Of a stretch of 64,000 nucleotides of DNA, positions 55,090 to 63,552 are shown one piece after another. The translations under genes and the position numbers were made by a program. Each line of letters opens with the position of its first letter. Positions within the stretch are counted from its first letter, which is position 1. The notes beneath the pieces are model-generated. The model was not told where the DNA came from and did not search any database. It was given only the letters and a program-made list of their open reading frames with translations. Source of the DNA: a virus; the IMG/VR virus record IMGVR_UViG_3300031576_000002, positions 141,228 to 205,227 of that record, one strand, 5' to 3'.

Positions 55090-55118
55090 ACTATACAACT
55101 GCTGCCTGGCGTTTACGC
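55090..55118 (-). promoter_or_regulatory. Leaderless promoter, GYGKAA/TATAGT class
   Basis: GCGTAA, 17 nt, TATAGT, 6 nt, GTG 55083. The TAA of the -35 box is also the stop codon of the upstream gene. Confidence 0.85.
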
Positions 55119-55571
55119 ACTCAGGAAGGCACGCACTCTGGAGCCGAGCTTCTTGCGGGAGCGGTCCAGAACGATCACGGCACCGACGAGCTGCCGGATG
55201 TCTCGCGGCGGATCTCCTACGAACGCAGAGTCAAAGTCTTCTCGCTTCTCAAACACGAATTCGCAGGCTCTCTTACGTGCCGAGGGTTTCAGCGCCGCCT
55301 GCAAGCCGTGCCGGGTCATCCTGAAAATCGGCCTACCCCTTCCTTCCGGTAGCTCGACTGGAGACTTCCCCACAATCATAGTCAGCGGAGCACGCTCAGG
55401 AGACCAGAGAACGAAATGGATGTAGCCTACGACAAGCTCTTTCGTAACCTTCACCCTGCACGTAGTACATGCTGACGGCTGGACCGGAATCCCTTTTGCT
55501 GGAACCTTTCCCGCATCGCGATCGGTGCGAATGATCGCGGCCTCGATCAGATCATCCCGGCTCACGGACAT
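55113..55571 (-). CDS. Hypothetical phage protein
   Basis: The 152-residue protein has SACTTCRVKVTKELVVGY, a CxxC pair and beta strands, and a basic C-terminus. No family recognised. Confidence 0.7.
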   Translation of the reverse strand: MSVSRDDLIEAAIIRTDRDAGKVPAKGIPVQPSACTTCRVKVTKELVVGYIHFVLWSPERAPLTMIVGKSPVELPEGRGRPIFRMTRHGLQAALKPSARKRACEFVFEKREDFDSAFVGDPPRDIRQLVGAVIVLDRSRKKLGSRVRAFLSA

Positions 55572-55875
55572 GCTCCGTTACGCCCTCATGGTCGGGCGGA
55601 TTCCACTTGCGATCTCTGTTCTCCGCCATCTTTGCGGCTACGTGAGCAAGCAGATCAATAGCGCGCATTCCGGCTAGATCCGAGAGTCCCATGAGAAGTA
55701 TGAATATGTCCGCGACTTCGACACAGTAGGACGAATCATTAGCGGCGTAGGCTTTTCGGAACTCTTCCACCTCTCGAACTAGGTGCGCAACTTTTCCTTC
55801 TACCGTTCCGTTCGGGAACGTAGAGCGGCTCCAGGACGTAATGTCGCAGAACACTTCTTCAAATCGGTCGCGCAT
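55552..55875 (-). CDS. MazG-like / DUF550 nucleotide pyrophosphohydrolase
   Basis: The 107-residue protein reads VAHLVREVEEFRKAYA, VEVADIFILLMGLSDLAG, AAKMAENRDRKWNPPDHEG. This follows DUF550, in the MazG-like NTP pyrophosphohydrolase superfamily: paired Glu, then E.aDi, then K...NR.W..pD. Such enzymes remove non-canonical NTPs. ATG 55875 starts 8 nt after TATAGT, so the leader is at most 1-2 nt. Confidence 0.8.
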   Translation of the reverse strand: MRDRFEEVFCDITSWSRSTFPNGTVEGKVAHLVREVEEFRKAYAANDSSYCVEVADIFILLMGLSDLAGMRAIDLLAHVAAKMAENRDRKWNPPDHEGVTEHVREPG

Positions 55876-55877
55876 CG

Positions 55878-56066
55878 CTACCTACTATACCCTGCACACT
55901 TAGGCTTCTTGCACGCCTTCGCGTCTTGATCCGCCGTCGCGTTGGCGAGACAGATCCGCTCGATCTCGGCAGGCCGAGATGCTTCTAGCTTGCGCAAATG
56001 GCAAATGCCGTGCTTCTTGGAATACCAGAAGCACTCACGGGGGTAGACAGGCTGGCTAGCGGACAA
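55878..56066 (-). CDS. Small Cys-rich protein
   Basis: Sixty-two residues: RECFWYSKKHGICHLRKLE and ICLANATADQDAKACKKPKC. Cys/His spacing suggests a compact metal site. Unknown. Confidence 0.65.
   Translation of the reverse strand: MSASQPVYPRECFWYSKKHGICHLRKLEASRPAEIERICLANATADQDAKACKKPKCAGYSR
55884..55912 (-). promoter_or_regulatory. Promoter of the same class, weak -35
   Basis: TATAGT at 55884-55889 with GTGCAA at 19 nt or GCAAGA at 17 nt. It overlaps the end of the upstream gene. Confidence 0.5.
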
Positions 56067-56115
56067 CGCGACCCTCTCGGCTCGCGCGCCAGGATAAACC
56101 GCCTCAGCTTAATCG

Positions 56116-56490
56116 TCAATCAAAGTGACGAATTATGCGGGCCAGACGCTCATGGATGCCTGGAACTCGCTCCCATTCGTCCGTCTGCGCGGCATCTTCT
56201 GCTGCCGCATCGGTGTCGATGTAGCGCTCCAGATCTTCCCCAAAGACTGCTCGCAGGTCTTCTGGATTGTCGAGCAGCTCGTTCAACTCGGACTGCGCTC
56301 TAGCCTCGATCAAGCTCTCGCCCAGTAGGTCGCCGGCAGCGTCTCGTACCATGCTGCGCATTTCCGGCTCCAGGTCTTCTCGCAGCCGGTCATAGTCGAG
56401 ATGCCTCGCCAGCCAAACAGGATCGAATGTCTCAGGCTGCTCGTGTAGATCGGCGGTGAGCTGCCTTACGAGTTCTCTGAATAGGGTCAA
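56116..56490 (-). CDS. Acidic structural-region protein
   Basis: The 124-residue protein is acidic and helical (DYDRLREDLEPEMRSMVRDAAG). It lies at the start of the virion-type block. No family recognised. Confidence 0.65.
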   Translation of the reverse strand: MTLFRELVRQLTADLHEQPETFDPVWLARHLDYDRLREDLEPEMRSMVRDAAGDLLGESLIEARAQSELNELLDNPEDLRAVFGEDLERYIDTDAAAEDAAQTDEWERVPGIHERLARIIRHFD

Positions 56491-57011
56491 GGCGGATTCC
56501 GGCTGCTTTCACTTTGATCGTTGACGATATTGAGTGTACGCATCACCGTATCATCAAGGTGATAGAATGTTGCAGTTCTTGCGATTCGATCAATCTTGAA
56601 CCGGCCTTTTCCGGCGGCGAGCACTTCCTCGAAGAGTTGGCCCACGGTAATGTCTCCGCTGCCCGTGTCGGTGTTGGGCACGATCACATTCAGGAAGTCT
56701 GCCAGTACGATCGTAGACCCCCCTGCTGTCGAGGTCGCGGTTCCGATCGGGGTCTTGGTTGCGTCTCCATCCTCCTCAAAGCGTATCAGTAGAAGTCCTT
56801 CGGTATCGCTCGGGATGGCTACAGTTGCTTGATGAAGACCTGGAAAGTTTGGACTCTGCTCTGTCAAGGCGATTTCGTGATTCACAGTACGAGGCGGATT
56901 CGTAAATGCGAGAGCTACGTCGTCCCAGATCTGGCCGCTCTCGTTGAGCACCAGCGCGATGACAGGACTGCCAATCTGTGCAGGATCGGTGTATCGGATA
57001 AGAAGGGCCAT
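56487..57011 (-). CDS. Virion-associated protein
   Basis: The 174-residue protein is beta-rich (VIALVLNESGQIWDDV, LHQATVAIPSDTEGLLLIRFEEDG), ending in ARTATFYHLDDTVMRTLNIVN. ATFY.lDDT...T endings occur in phage neck and tail proteins. Position among structural genes supports this. Confidence 0.7.
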   Translation of the reverse strand: MALLIRYTDPAQIGSPVIALVLNESGQIWDDVALAFTNPPRTVNHEIALTEQSPNFPGLHQATVAIPSDTEGLLLIRFEEDGDATKTPIGTATSTAGGSTIVLADFLNVIVPNTDTGSGDITVGQLFEEVLAAGKGRFKIDRIARTATFYHLDDTVMRTLNIVNDQSESSRNPP

Positions 57012-57026
57012 GACTGGATCCTGTCG

Positions 57027-58562
57027 TTAGGTTTGAGTCCCCACCACTGTACCGCCTGTATCAGTTGCATCGGTCGGGGCCGTCGTGCCAATCCGCAAAG
57101 TACTGACACCGGCGCCTCCGGTGTCGTCCACCCAGAGGTAGTTGTCCTTGCCCGAAAGGGACTGGATTTTGAGATACGGCATCTTGCTAGTACCACTAGT
57201 TTGAGCAATCAACTCAGCAAAGGTGCGGACTGCCCCCGCACCCTTACCCCATCCAAGTGAAAGGCTATTGATGGCTTGGACAGAGAGTGGGCGGCCGTAG
57301 AGCGTACCCGGAGCAGACGCGGGATCAGATCCAATCCGCAGCGTGCCCACCGACTCATCAAGCAGAACTTGTCCACCCACAAGAATCTCAACATCGTCGA
57401 GCGCGGGCGAAGGCTTCTTGCCAAGATGCAGAGCGCCAGCAACTGTACCCGAACCACCTACCAGCCCAGCCCGCACAGATGCGGTAATCGCTTTGCCTGT
57501 TGTAGGTACCGTTCCCATGGTAGCGATGGGGCCGGCTGCTGACGAAGTGGACAAGAATAGTGACGGAAATCTGTCGTTTCCGCCGCCACCGATCGGAGAC
57601 CCGATCACCGTAAGCCATGGATCTCCTGCCCCGCCGGGAGGTGCCAACCACAGCAAAGGGTCTGGATACGTCGGAGCGGTATCCCAGTCAAATGGGCCGA
57701 AACCCTGCGTTGCGAGAATAAGACTGCCACCACTGCCTGCCAGGTTTATGTGCTGGGGGTCTGGCGCACCACCGAACGCATTTCCCAGCGAGATCACATT
57801 CGTATTTACGGGAAATGTACCGGAAGGGCTGAATAGAGGTTCATCTCCAAGTGCGGGTTGATGGATCACCAACCCTGCACCCGTATTGAAGCTAGCAATC
57901 CCCAAAAAGTGCTGAACCGCTGGGGGTACCGCCCCAGCACCGTGGAGCAGCAACCACGATGGCATGCCTACGCCGCCTGCCGACCCTACGGTATCGAAGA
58001 CCTCCAACAAATCACCACCGTTGAGATCCCCTCGAAACTGAGAGGGGGAACTTACCAGAATTGAAGGCCCAGACCCCGGACTTGGGGTGCCGCCAATCGA
58101 AGGGATGGTCGTACCGATCGGAACAAATCCAATGAAGGGCACGGGCAGAGCACCCGCCCCTCCCGCTGGATCACCCAGCAGGACAAGACCGACGCCATCT
58201 ACAGTCGGATCTCGCAGCGCAATCGTGCCCGCAGTCGGGTGAACGATCTGGCCGGTTTTGGCAGCGGAGTTGACGTTCCAAATAATGTCGCCGTCCGCAT
58301 TCGCGAGGATGTCGCTGACGGTCGAAAGATTCAGATCACCGACAGGCTCAATCGTGATCGAGCCTGAACTCGTCAGGTGGATAGACGTGTTTCCAACGAT
58401 CTCCAGCGCACCATCAGAGGCAATCAGCTCGCCCGACAGTTCGAGCGTAGCTCCGCCAGTATCAACGAGCCGAACAGGTCCGTCGATCAGCGGAATCGTA
58501 CGTCCGACCCGATAGGCTCGGGCCAGTGAAGGAGTAAGGGGAGTGCCACCTACGGATGCCAT
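57027..58562 (-). CDS. Large beta-rich appendage or tail protein
   Basis: The 511-residue protein is very rich in Gly, Thr, Ser, Val and Asp, with repeats such as GSITIEPVGDLNLSTVSD. Such sequences form beta-helical fibres or sheath-like shells in phage tails. No catalytic motif is visible. The start codon follows GATAGT by 6 nt, hinting at the leaderless class, though no -35 fits. Confidence 0.7.
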   Translation of the reverse strand: MASVGGTPLTPSLARAYRVGRTIPLIDGPVRLVDTGGATLELSGELIASDGALEIVGNTSIHLTSSGSITIEPVGDLNLSTVSDILANADGDIIWNVNSAAKTGQIVHPTAGTIALRDPTVDGVGLVLLGDPAGGAGALPVPFIGFVPIGTTIPSIGGTPSPGSGPSILVSSPSQFRGDLNGGDLLEVFDTVGSAGGVGMPSWLLLHGAGAVPPAVQHFLGIASFNTGAGLVIHQPALGDEPLFSPSGTFPVNTNVISLGNAFGGAPDPQHINLAGSGGSLILATQGFGPFDWDTAPTYPDPLLWLAPPGGAGDPWLTVIGSPIGGGGNDRFPSLFLSTSSAAGPIATMGTVPTTGKAITASVRAGLVGGSGTVAGALHLGKKPSPALDDVEILVGGQVLLDESVGTLRIGSDPASAPGTLYGRPLSVQAINSLSLGWGKGAGAVRTFAELIAQTSGTSKMPYLKIQSLSGKDNYLWVDDTGGAGVSTLRIGTTAPTDATDTGGTVVGTQT

Positions 58563-58611
58563 AAGTCCACTATCCCGTAAATACGCCGAGTTCTGTTAAG
58601 CTCTCGTACGC

Positions 58612-58785
58612 CTAGTTCTCCTGCCTTCGATACTCCCGCTCGATCTCTCGCGACCGCTCCCACGCTCTTGCAGAACCGACCGCTAGCGCCAATGCCGCGA
58701 CTCTTAGGATCTCGGAAACGACCCCGCAGATAGCACCCGCAAGTCCGAGAACCCATGCAAAAGCAAGAAGCGCCAGTCTTTCCAC
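58612..58785 (-). CDS. Small two-helix membrane protein
   Basis: Fifty-seven residues from GTG 58785. LLAFAWVLGLAGAICGVV and ILRVAALALAVGSA are membrane helices, then an Arg/Glu-rich end. The size and topology resemble holins, but this is only suggestive. Confidence 0.65.
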   Translation of the reverse strand: MERLALLAFAWVLGLAGAICGVVSEILRVAALALAVGSARAWERSREIEREYRRQEN

Positions 58786-58818
58786 GCACTCAGCTTATCC
58801 GAGGGCGGGGACGCCGCT

Positions 58819-59241
58819 TTAGGTCATAGTCGGGCGGATGTTGCTCAGGTCTTCCCGCGACGAGAGCGTGGCGCCCACCGATCGAATCGGTGACAGCTCG
58901 GTCGTCACCCGCATCTTGAAACGGTTCAAGATGTTGGGGCTCTTCTGAAGGTTCTCGATCAACTTCTCGGACAGTGCCGTACGGATCTCTTCGGCTGTGC
59001 CGAAGTCCCACTTCTGCGCGAAAAGGATGCGCTCCAGCGCCGCACGCAGATCCGCTTCGACGTTGTCGGGAAGACTGATGACCCGGTGCAGAATCTGGGC
59101 TTTCTGGAGCCGCGCGGCAAGGTACGCATAGAGCGTAGTCTTGATCGCCTCGTAGCCCTTCTCCTTGAGCGTCCGGTCAAAGAATTCCGGCGTGGGTGGG
59201 ACGAACTCCAGCTTTCCATTTGCCCTTACGCAGATCAACAT
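58819..59241 (-). CDS. Virion-block hypothetical protein
   Basis: The 140-residue protein has a helical middle (LRAALERILFAQKWDFGTAEE) and a mixed C-terminus. No recognised family. Confidence 0.65.
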   Translation of the reverse strand: MLICVRANGKLEFVPPTPEFFDRTLKEKGYEAIKTTLYAYLAARLQKAQILHRVISLPDNVEADLRAALERILFAQKWDFGTAEEIRTALSEKLIENLQKSPNILNRFKMRVTTELSPIRSVGATLSSREDLSNIRPTMT

Positions 59242-59495
59242 TCGCCAGCCTCCATTCCGGTAATAAACCCCTGCATCAGCTTCTCTATCACGCCTAGACT
59301 CTCGTGCAGAGATTCGTCCAGTTCATCCAGATCTTCCGGTGTACACGCGCCCCGTCGAATACCATAGCCTCGAATGAGTTGTGCGACAAGTTTGAGGAGT
59401 GCGTAGTCATCTACTACGGACAAGCCGTCTTCCGCTAGAACGCTGATGATGCGTTCTGCGGCAACCGCCATCTGATTGGTCGTCGGATCTGCCAT
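59235..59495 (-). CDS. Small acidic protein
   Basis: ATG 59495 gives 86 residues: ERIISVLAEDGLSVVDDYALL and a Glu/Asp-rich C-terminus. TATAAT lies 10 nt upstream, within the end of the upstream gene. Overlaps the next start by 7 nt. Confidence 0.65.
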   Translation of the reverse strand: MADPTTNQMAVAAERIISVLAEDGLSVVDDYALLKLVAQLIRGYGIRRGACTPEDLDELDESLHESLGVIEKLMQGFITGMEAGEC

Positions 59496-59506
59496 GACCC
59501 TTAGTA

Positions 59507-60067
59507 TTATACACGCGCCCCGCGTGTAGCTTTCGCTTTCGTGGCCTGCTTGACCGCCTCTACTGCATAATAGCTCGGTCGGGTAGGATCTCCTGCTGGA
59601 GCGCCCCACCCCTCCATCGGTGTAATCTGAATAACGGTAAGGCCCGCTTGTTCGGTCATAACTCGGGCACCTGCGTCGGTAAAGCGAAAGTAATCTTCTG
59701 GATCCCGATGGACAGGCTGGCAGAACGCTGCATGCCAGAGCAGTTGACCTTGGGGCCTCAACACTCTCGCGAATTCCTGTAGAGCCTGCCATGGAGCGTA
59801 GACATGTTCGAGAAGTGCTAGGGCAAGGACACGGTCGAAGCTCTGCTCTCGGAACGGTAGGTAGACACAATCTGCTCTGACGCTCGAAGACTCCTCTCGC
59901 TTTTCTGTATGGAAGTCAGCACATATATGCCGCGCCTTCTGAGATGAGATCTCTTCTGTCTTTGGATAACGGCCAGAGCCTACTTCCAAGACTCGGGCGC
60001 CTTCAGGGATCGCCAAGATCCAGTTGACAAAGACCTTATCGCTGTGACGGTCTGCCCAGATAGGCAA
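59507..60067 (-). CDS. Class I SAM-dependent methyltransferase
   Basis: The 186-residue protein has motif I VLEVGSGRYP, then ADFH, ADCVYLPFREQSFDRVLALALLEHV and a WHAAFCQPVHRDPEDYFRFT region. This is the small Methyltransf_11-like class. The substrate could be a glycan, protein or lipid. The start is TTG 60067 inside the long palindrome, so the natural N-terminus may have been changed. Confidence 0.8.
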   Translation of the reverse strand: MPIWADRHSDKVFVNWILAIPEGARVLEVGSGRYPKTEEISSQKARHICADFHTEKREESSSVRADCVYLPFREQSFDRVLALALLEHVYAPWQALQEFARVLRPQGQLLWHAAFCQPVHRDPEDYFRFTDAGARVMTEQAGLTVIQITPMEGWGAPAGDPTRPSYYAVEAVKQATKAKATRGARV

Positions 60068-60120
60068 GGTTACGCTACCTAGTTGTGCTGCTACAACTAG
60101 GCAGGGTAATCCTGCCTATC
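60059..60120. repeat. Long imperfect palindrome (62 bp)
   Basis: Two 28-nt arms match in about 24 positions: GATAGGCA outside, GGTTAC-like bases in the middle, and CCTAGTTGT next to a 6-nt loop. It covers the start codon of the methyltransferase gene and touches the stop of the upstream gene. The inner core is shared with the palindrome at 15629-15648. Confidence 0.7.
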
Positions 60121-60526
60121 AGAGCCTCGGATCCGTCACGGTGTAGGCTGCTACCAGATCCTTGAGAAGGATCAGGTTTACATGCGCGGGAATCCGCAGC
60201 AACCACTCCGCACCAGCCTTCTGTATTTGCAGTCGGATTGTGAGTGCATCCCCGTTTGTACTTTTCAGAATTCTTAGTTGATTGATCGGGTTCGAGCTGA
60301 TCTCACCCTCTTGGTCAGTCTTCACCATAACAGTATCGATCGCTACGAGATCGTGAACATTGAAGTGCGGCGGCTTGTACACTGTTACCGTTACTTCTAC
60401 TTCTGGAACGGGGTATCCAGTGAGATCGCGGACGTTCCCCTTGATCGTGATGAACCGATCAAAGGGAAGATGAAATCCCTGGCTGACGTAGAAACCTTCC
60501 GTGTACAACGAAAGGGCGGTGAGCAC
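60119..60526 (-). CDS. Virion-block hypothetical protein
   Basis: The 135-residue protein is beta-rich (FITIKGNVRDLTGYPVPEVEV), an immunoglobulin-like start with a repeated V-T-V pattern. Likely a virion decoration or tail component. Confidence 0.65.
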   Translation of the reverse strand: MLTALSLYTEGFYVSQGFHLPFDRFITIKGNVRDLTGYPVPEVEVTVTVYKPPHFNVHDLVAIDTVMVKTDQEGEISSNPINQLRILKSTNGDALTIRLQIQKAGAEWLLRIPAHVNLILLKDLVAAYTVTDPRL

Positions 60527-60810
60527 TAGGGCGCCCCGACCGACACCGTAGTCTGCGTTTGCCGCATTTCCTCGACGCCAGGTGGCGGAGTCTTCGCGGC
60601 CTGAGTTGCTGCATTCATCTGATCCACGATACTGCGCGCCATCGTGCTCGCCTCTGAATTGCTGAGCCCTGAGATGTAGATCGTGTAGCGGCCCCGCGAA
60701 TCCCGGATCTTGAAGTAGAAGGCGGGCAGCGCTTCATTCGGCCGAATGGGCAGCGCGCTGTACGTCTGCGCCAATTTACGAATTGCGGCTTGAAGCAAAC
60801 GCACGGTCAC
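60526..60810 (-). CDS. Virion-block hypothetical protein
   Basis: Ninety-four residues: AFYFKIRDSRGRYTIYISG then an Ala-rich helix. Overlaps neighbours by 1-4 nt. Unknown. Confidence 0.65.
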   Translation of the reverse strand: MTVRLLQAAIRKLAQTYSALPIRPNEALPAFYFKIRDSRGRYTIYISGLSNSEASTMARSIVDQMNAATQAAKTPPPGVEEMRQTQTTVSVGAP

Positions 60811-61937
60811 TCCGTCACGGGCTCGATGCGCACGCGGCTGGGGAAGGATTCGATCTGTCCGAGCAGATTCTTGACGAAGATTTCCTTCTCGGAGTCCAGC
60901 TCTCCCGCGTCGAGAATCTTCTCCAGCCCCTCAACCAGAAGGTCGATTTCCGCAAATCCCATCTCCACTGGAACAGCTTCCTCTCCATCTTCTACGAACT
61001 CGCCCTCTTCAGGAGCCTCATCGACCATCGTATCGAGAAAGCTCTCCTCGGCACCCGGAGCCTCGTCAAGCCACTCGGCAGCTTCCTCCTCATCGAGAAT
61101 GGAATCCACGATGCCCTCGTCTTCCATCTCTAGCGGCTCTTCCTCCGCTTCCTCTTCGGACTCGTCCTTCTCTTCGGCCTCTTCCTCCTCGGGCTCCTCT
61201 TCCTCCTCGTCCTCATCTTCGTCCTTGGCGGCTGCAAGACGATCGAGGAGAGCTGCCTGAGTGGGATACTTCTTCTTGACGGGCTCGGTCTTGACCCGCG
61301 TCTGCGGATCCAGCTCGACTTCGTAGCGCTCCTTGTCTGTGCCTTCGTCCTTCACGTCAGTCACCTTGACCTTCTCACCAGGCTCGACATGATCGGCGCT
61401 TCGGATCAGCTCGTCCAAGATTCCCATGGCCCTCCCCCTTCTACCGCTCGCACTCGATGTCAAATTGCTGTAGTCCATGCCGCAGTCACGGCAGCGGTAG
61501 TGGACACGTTTGCCCAGCGTTCCCATCGGAGCATTCTCGGCGCCGCAGGTCGGGCACGCAGCTATGTCTTCTACCGCCTGATCGGCAAAATCGACGTCAT
61601 GTTCTGGACAAGAACCAGGCGTGTCGCATTCACCCTCTTCGTGTGCAGCAACGCGATTGCGCCTGCTTTCATTTCTGCCGGAAATCATTTCTCGGAGCAG
61701 CTTCACAACCTGACTTCCGTCTTTTTCTTCCACATCTGCCCAAAAGTCTTTCACATCTTTTGTCACTTGTGCCTGAGTATACTGACTGCCCATCTCATTA
61801 TGCTCGCGCTTCATGTCGTCCCACTCGTTAAGCCATGCCCTAGCATTCGCTTCGTCGTCTGACACTTCCTGCGAAACTTCCTCGCCTTCAGGCTCATCTT
61901 CCAAAGCTGCGCGCTGGATGCTGTCAAGTAACGACAC
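60807..61937 (-). CDS. Acidic zinc-ribbon protein, possibly two fused genes
   Basis: The 376-residue protein has three parts. Residues 1-120 are acidic with HEEGECDTPGSCPEHD; about 120-160 form a zinc ribbon CPTCGAEN...RCRDCGMDY. At about residue 171 an ATG follows a very strong AGAAGGGGGAGG site, and the rest is an extremely Glu/Asp-rich region ending in KILDAGELDSEKEIFVKN. The two may be made separately or as a fusion. Acidic proteins like this are common in capsid-scaffold or portal-associated positions. Confidence 0.65.
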   Translation of the reverse strand: MSLLDSIQRAALEDEPEGEEVSQEVSDDEANARAWLNEWDDMKREHNEMGSQYTQAQVTKDVKDFWADVEEKDGSQVVKLLREMISGRNESRRNRVAAHEEGECDTPGSCPEHDVDFADQAVEDIAACPTCGAENAPMGTLGKRVHYRCRDCGMDYSNLTSSASGRRGRAMGILDELIRSADHVEPGEKVKVTDVKDEGTDKERYEVELDPQTRVKTEPVKKKYPTQAALLDRLAAAKDEDEDEEEEEPEEEEAEEKDESEEEAEEEPLEMEDEGIVDSILDEEEAAEWLDEAPGAEESFLDTMVDEAPEEGEFVEDGEEAVPVEMGFAEIDLLVEGLEKILDAGELDSEKEIFVKNLLGQIESFPSRVRIEPVTE

Positions 61938-61946
61938 GGCTACCTC

Positions 61947-62453
61947 CTAAATGTCCACGATCGTAGTCGTGACCGATGCTACGTCACCTGAGAACGCACG
62001 GTAGCTGAATTCCATCCGAAGTGCTTTCGCGTGCGGAAGCGGCCAGTCGATCCGGTCAATCATTCCTGCCTTCACATTTCTGCTAGGAATATCCACCGAA
62101 GCAAAGGCGGTCTCGAAAGCCCGCGTTTTCTCCCACTCGTCTACGAAGCCGCCGCGGTAGAAAAGGCCGTACTCTTCCACAATGTTCAACGAAGACGGAA
62201 TCACGTAGGCACGCCAGAGCAGAAGTCGGTCGGTCAAGTCCGGCGTCAGCAGCGTATCGAGGTCTGCCGCCGTGAACGTATGCGTGTAGATCCCGGGCGC
62301 CTGTGTGAGATCGGTCATTACAATGTTGCTGGTAATGACCGTATCCGTCAGGGGGTCGATCAAGTCGAGGCGCACGTCCAGCGCGGCGTCGAACTCCGTT
62401 ACGATTGTAACGGACTCGATCGCTTTGTAGATCGCGCGGGGAGAAGCGATCAA
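61947..62453 (-). CDS. Virion-block protein
   Basis: The 168-residue protein has VTEFDAALDVRLDLIDPLTD and GIYTHTFTAADLDTLL, ending in RMEFSYRAFSGDVASVTTTI. Beta-rich; typical of minor virion proteins. No name. Confidence 0.65.
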   Translation of the reverse strand: MIASPRAIYKAIESVTIVTEFDAALDVRLDLIDPLTDTVITSNIVMTDLTQAPGIYTHTFTAADLDTLLTPDLTDRLLLWRAYVIPSSLNIVEEYGLFYRGGFVDEWEKTRAFETAFASVDIPSRNVKAGMIDRIDWPLPHAKALRMEFSYRAFSGDVASVTTTIVDI

Positions 62454-63277
62454 GTCTCCTCCCAGGGGAACGATACGAAGTTCACGTGCACAGAGATTTC
62501 ACCGCCCGGATCTTCGTTCGGATTGGGTTGTACAGCCACTCGAATCCAGTCGCCTTGATCGAGTCGTAGCAAATTGAGCGAGGCAAAGTACGATTGCGTT
62601 TGCGGTACTCGCACACGCCGGAAAAAGATTTCCGGGCTTCCTTCACGCTTCAAGTAAATGTGAACGGTCTCGTCCCCACCAGTCGCGGTCACTTCCAGGT
62701 TCTCCAAGTAGACCGTTCGATCGCTCGGAATCTGGAAGAAAATCACGTCCTGCTCAAGGCCCGAGGTGGGAACCGCGCTCACGTTGAACGCTTGGTCGCG
62801 CATGTGACGGCGTGTACTTGCCTGGAGAAAATCACCGTCGCTGTTCTGATCGCGGAGCCCATCTCGAATGTACATCTGCCCGACATAACCCGGAGGAGTT
62901 CCTCCCAGCCACGCAACGCCTTCGTTCACGACGTCCACGACGATGAGCGTGTCTGGGTCGAAGAGCTGGGCCGAGGTCACTCCCGGAGTCAAGGGCTCGG
63001 ACAGGAACGTGACCTGATGCTGGAACGTGGCGCCCATCGCAATCGAACTAGGCAGGTCGATCGCTTCCATCGCAGGATCTTGGATGTAGCGCCCGTCCGC
63101 AAGCTGGAGATGTCCTCGGATGTGGTAGGTCGGCGAAGTCCAGGTTGCGCCGCCCGGAGGAGATCCACCGTTCGTGATCTCGACCAAACAGTCTAGCTTG
63201 CCTCGAACACCGCCCGGAATATCAACCGGATGGCGCTTACGCATCCAGAGAATGCGCGTGTACGCAAGATCAGCCAT
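62450..63277 (-). CDS. Virion structural protein
   Basis: The 275-residue protein is beta-rich with YHIRGHLQLADGRYIQDPA, GGDETVHIYLKREGSPEIFF and SVHVNFVSFPW. Probably a tail or neck protein; no named family. Overlaps neighbours by 4-8 nt. Confidence 0.7.
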   Translation of the reverse strand: MADLAYTRILWMRKRHPVDIPGGVRGKLDCLVEITNGGSPPGGATWTSPTYHIRGHLQLADGRYIQDPAMEAIDLPSSIAMGATFQHQVTFLSEPLTPGVTSAQLFDPDTLIVVDVVNEGVAWLGGTPPGYVGQMYIRDGLRDQNSDGDFLQASTRRHMRDQAFNVSAVPTSGLEQDVIFFQIPSDRTVYLENLEVTATGGDETVHIYLKREGSPEIFFRRVRVPQTQSYFASLNLLRLDQGDWIRVAVQPNPNEDPGGEISVHVNFVSFPWEET

Positions 63278-63518
63278 GGTTCCCGGCCTCCAGCATTCGG
63301 ATCGCTCGCTTCAGTGGAGAGCGCGCTACAAACACCCGCCAGCCGTCTCTTATGTCCGCGACGATGTCCTTCTCATTTTCCATGCGGCGCAGCGCGGTAA
63401 AGAGCGTGCTACGGTCTAGGCCCAAAATCCCGCCGATCTCCTTGGCCGCCATGATGCGCCTTCGCCCCAGGAGTTCGAGAACCTGGAGTCGGATAGACTC
63501 GTGGCTCCAGTGTGTCAC
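63270..63518 (-). CDS. Small winged-helix DNA-binding protein
   Basis: Eighty-two residues: LQVLELLGRRRIMAAKEIGGILGLDRSTLFTALRRM is a clear winged-helix plan (helix, AKEIGGILGLDRST recognition, wing NEKDIVADIRDGW). It lies within the virion block, so it may be a regulator of late genes. Confidence 0.8.
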   Translation of the reverse strand: MTHWSHESIRLQVLELLGRRRIMAAKEIGGILGLDRSTLFTALRRMENEKDIVADIRDGWRVFVARSPLKRAIRMLEAGNHG

Positions 63519-63552
63519 GGAAAAAGTTTAAGCGGCGAAAGATAAATCAGGG

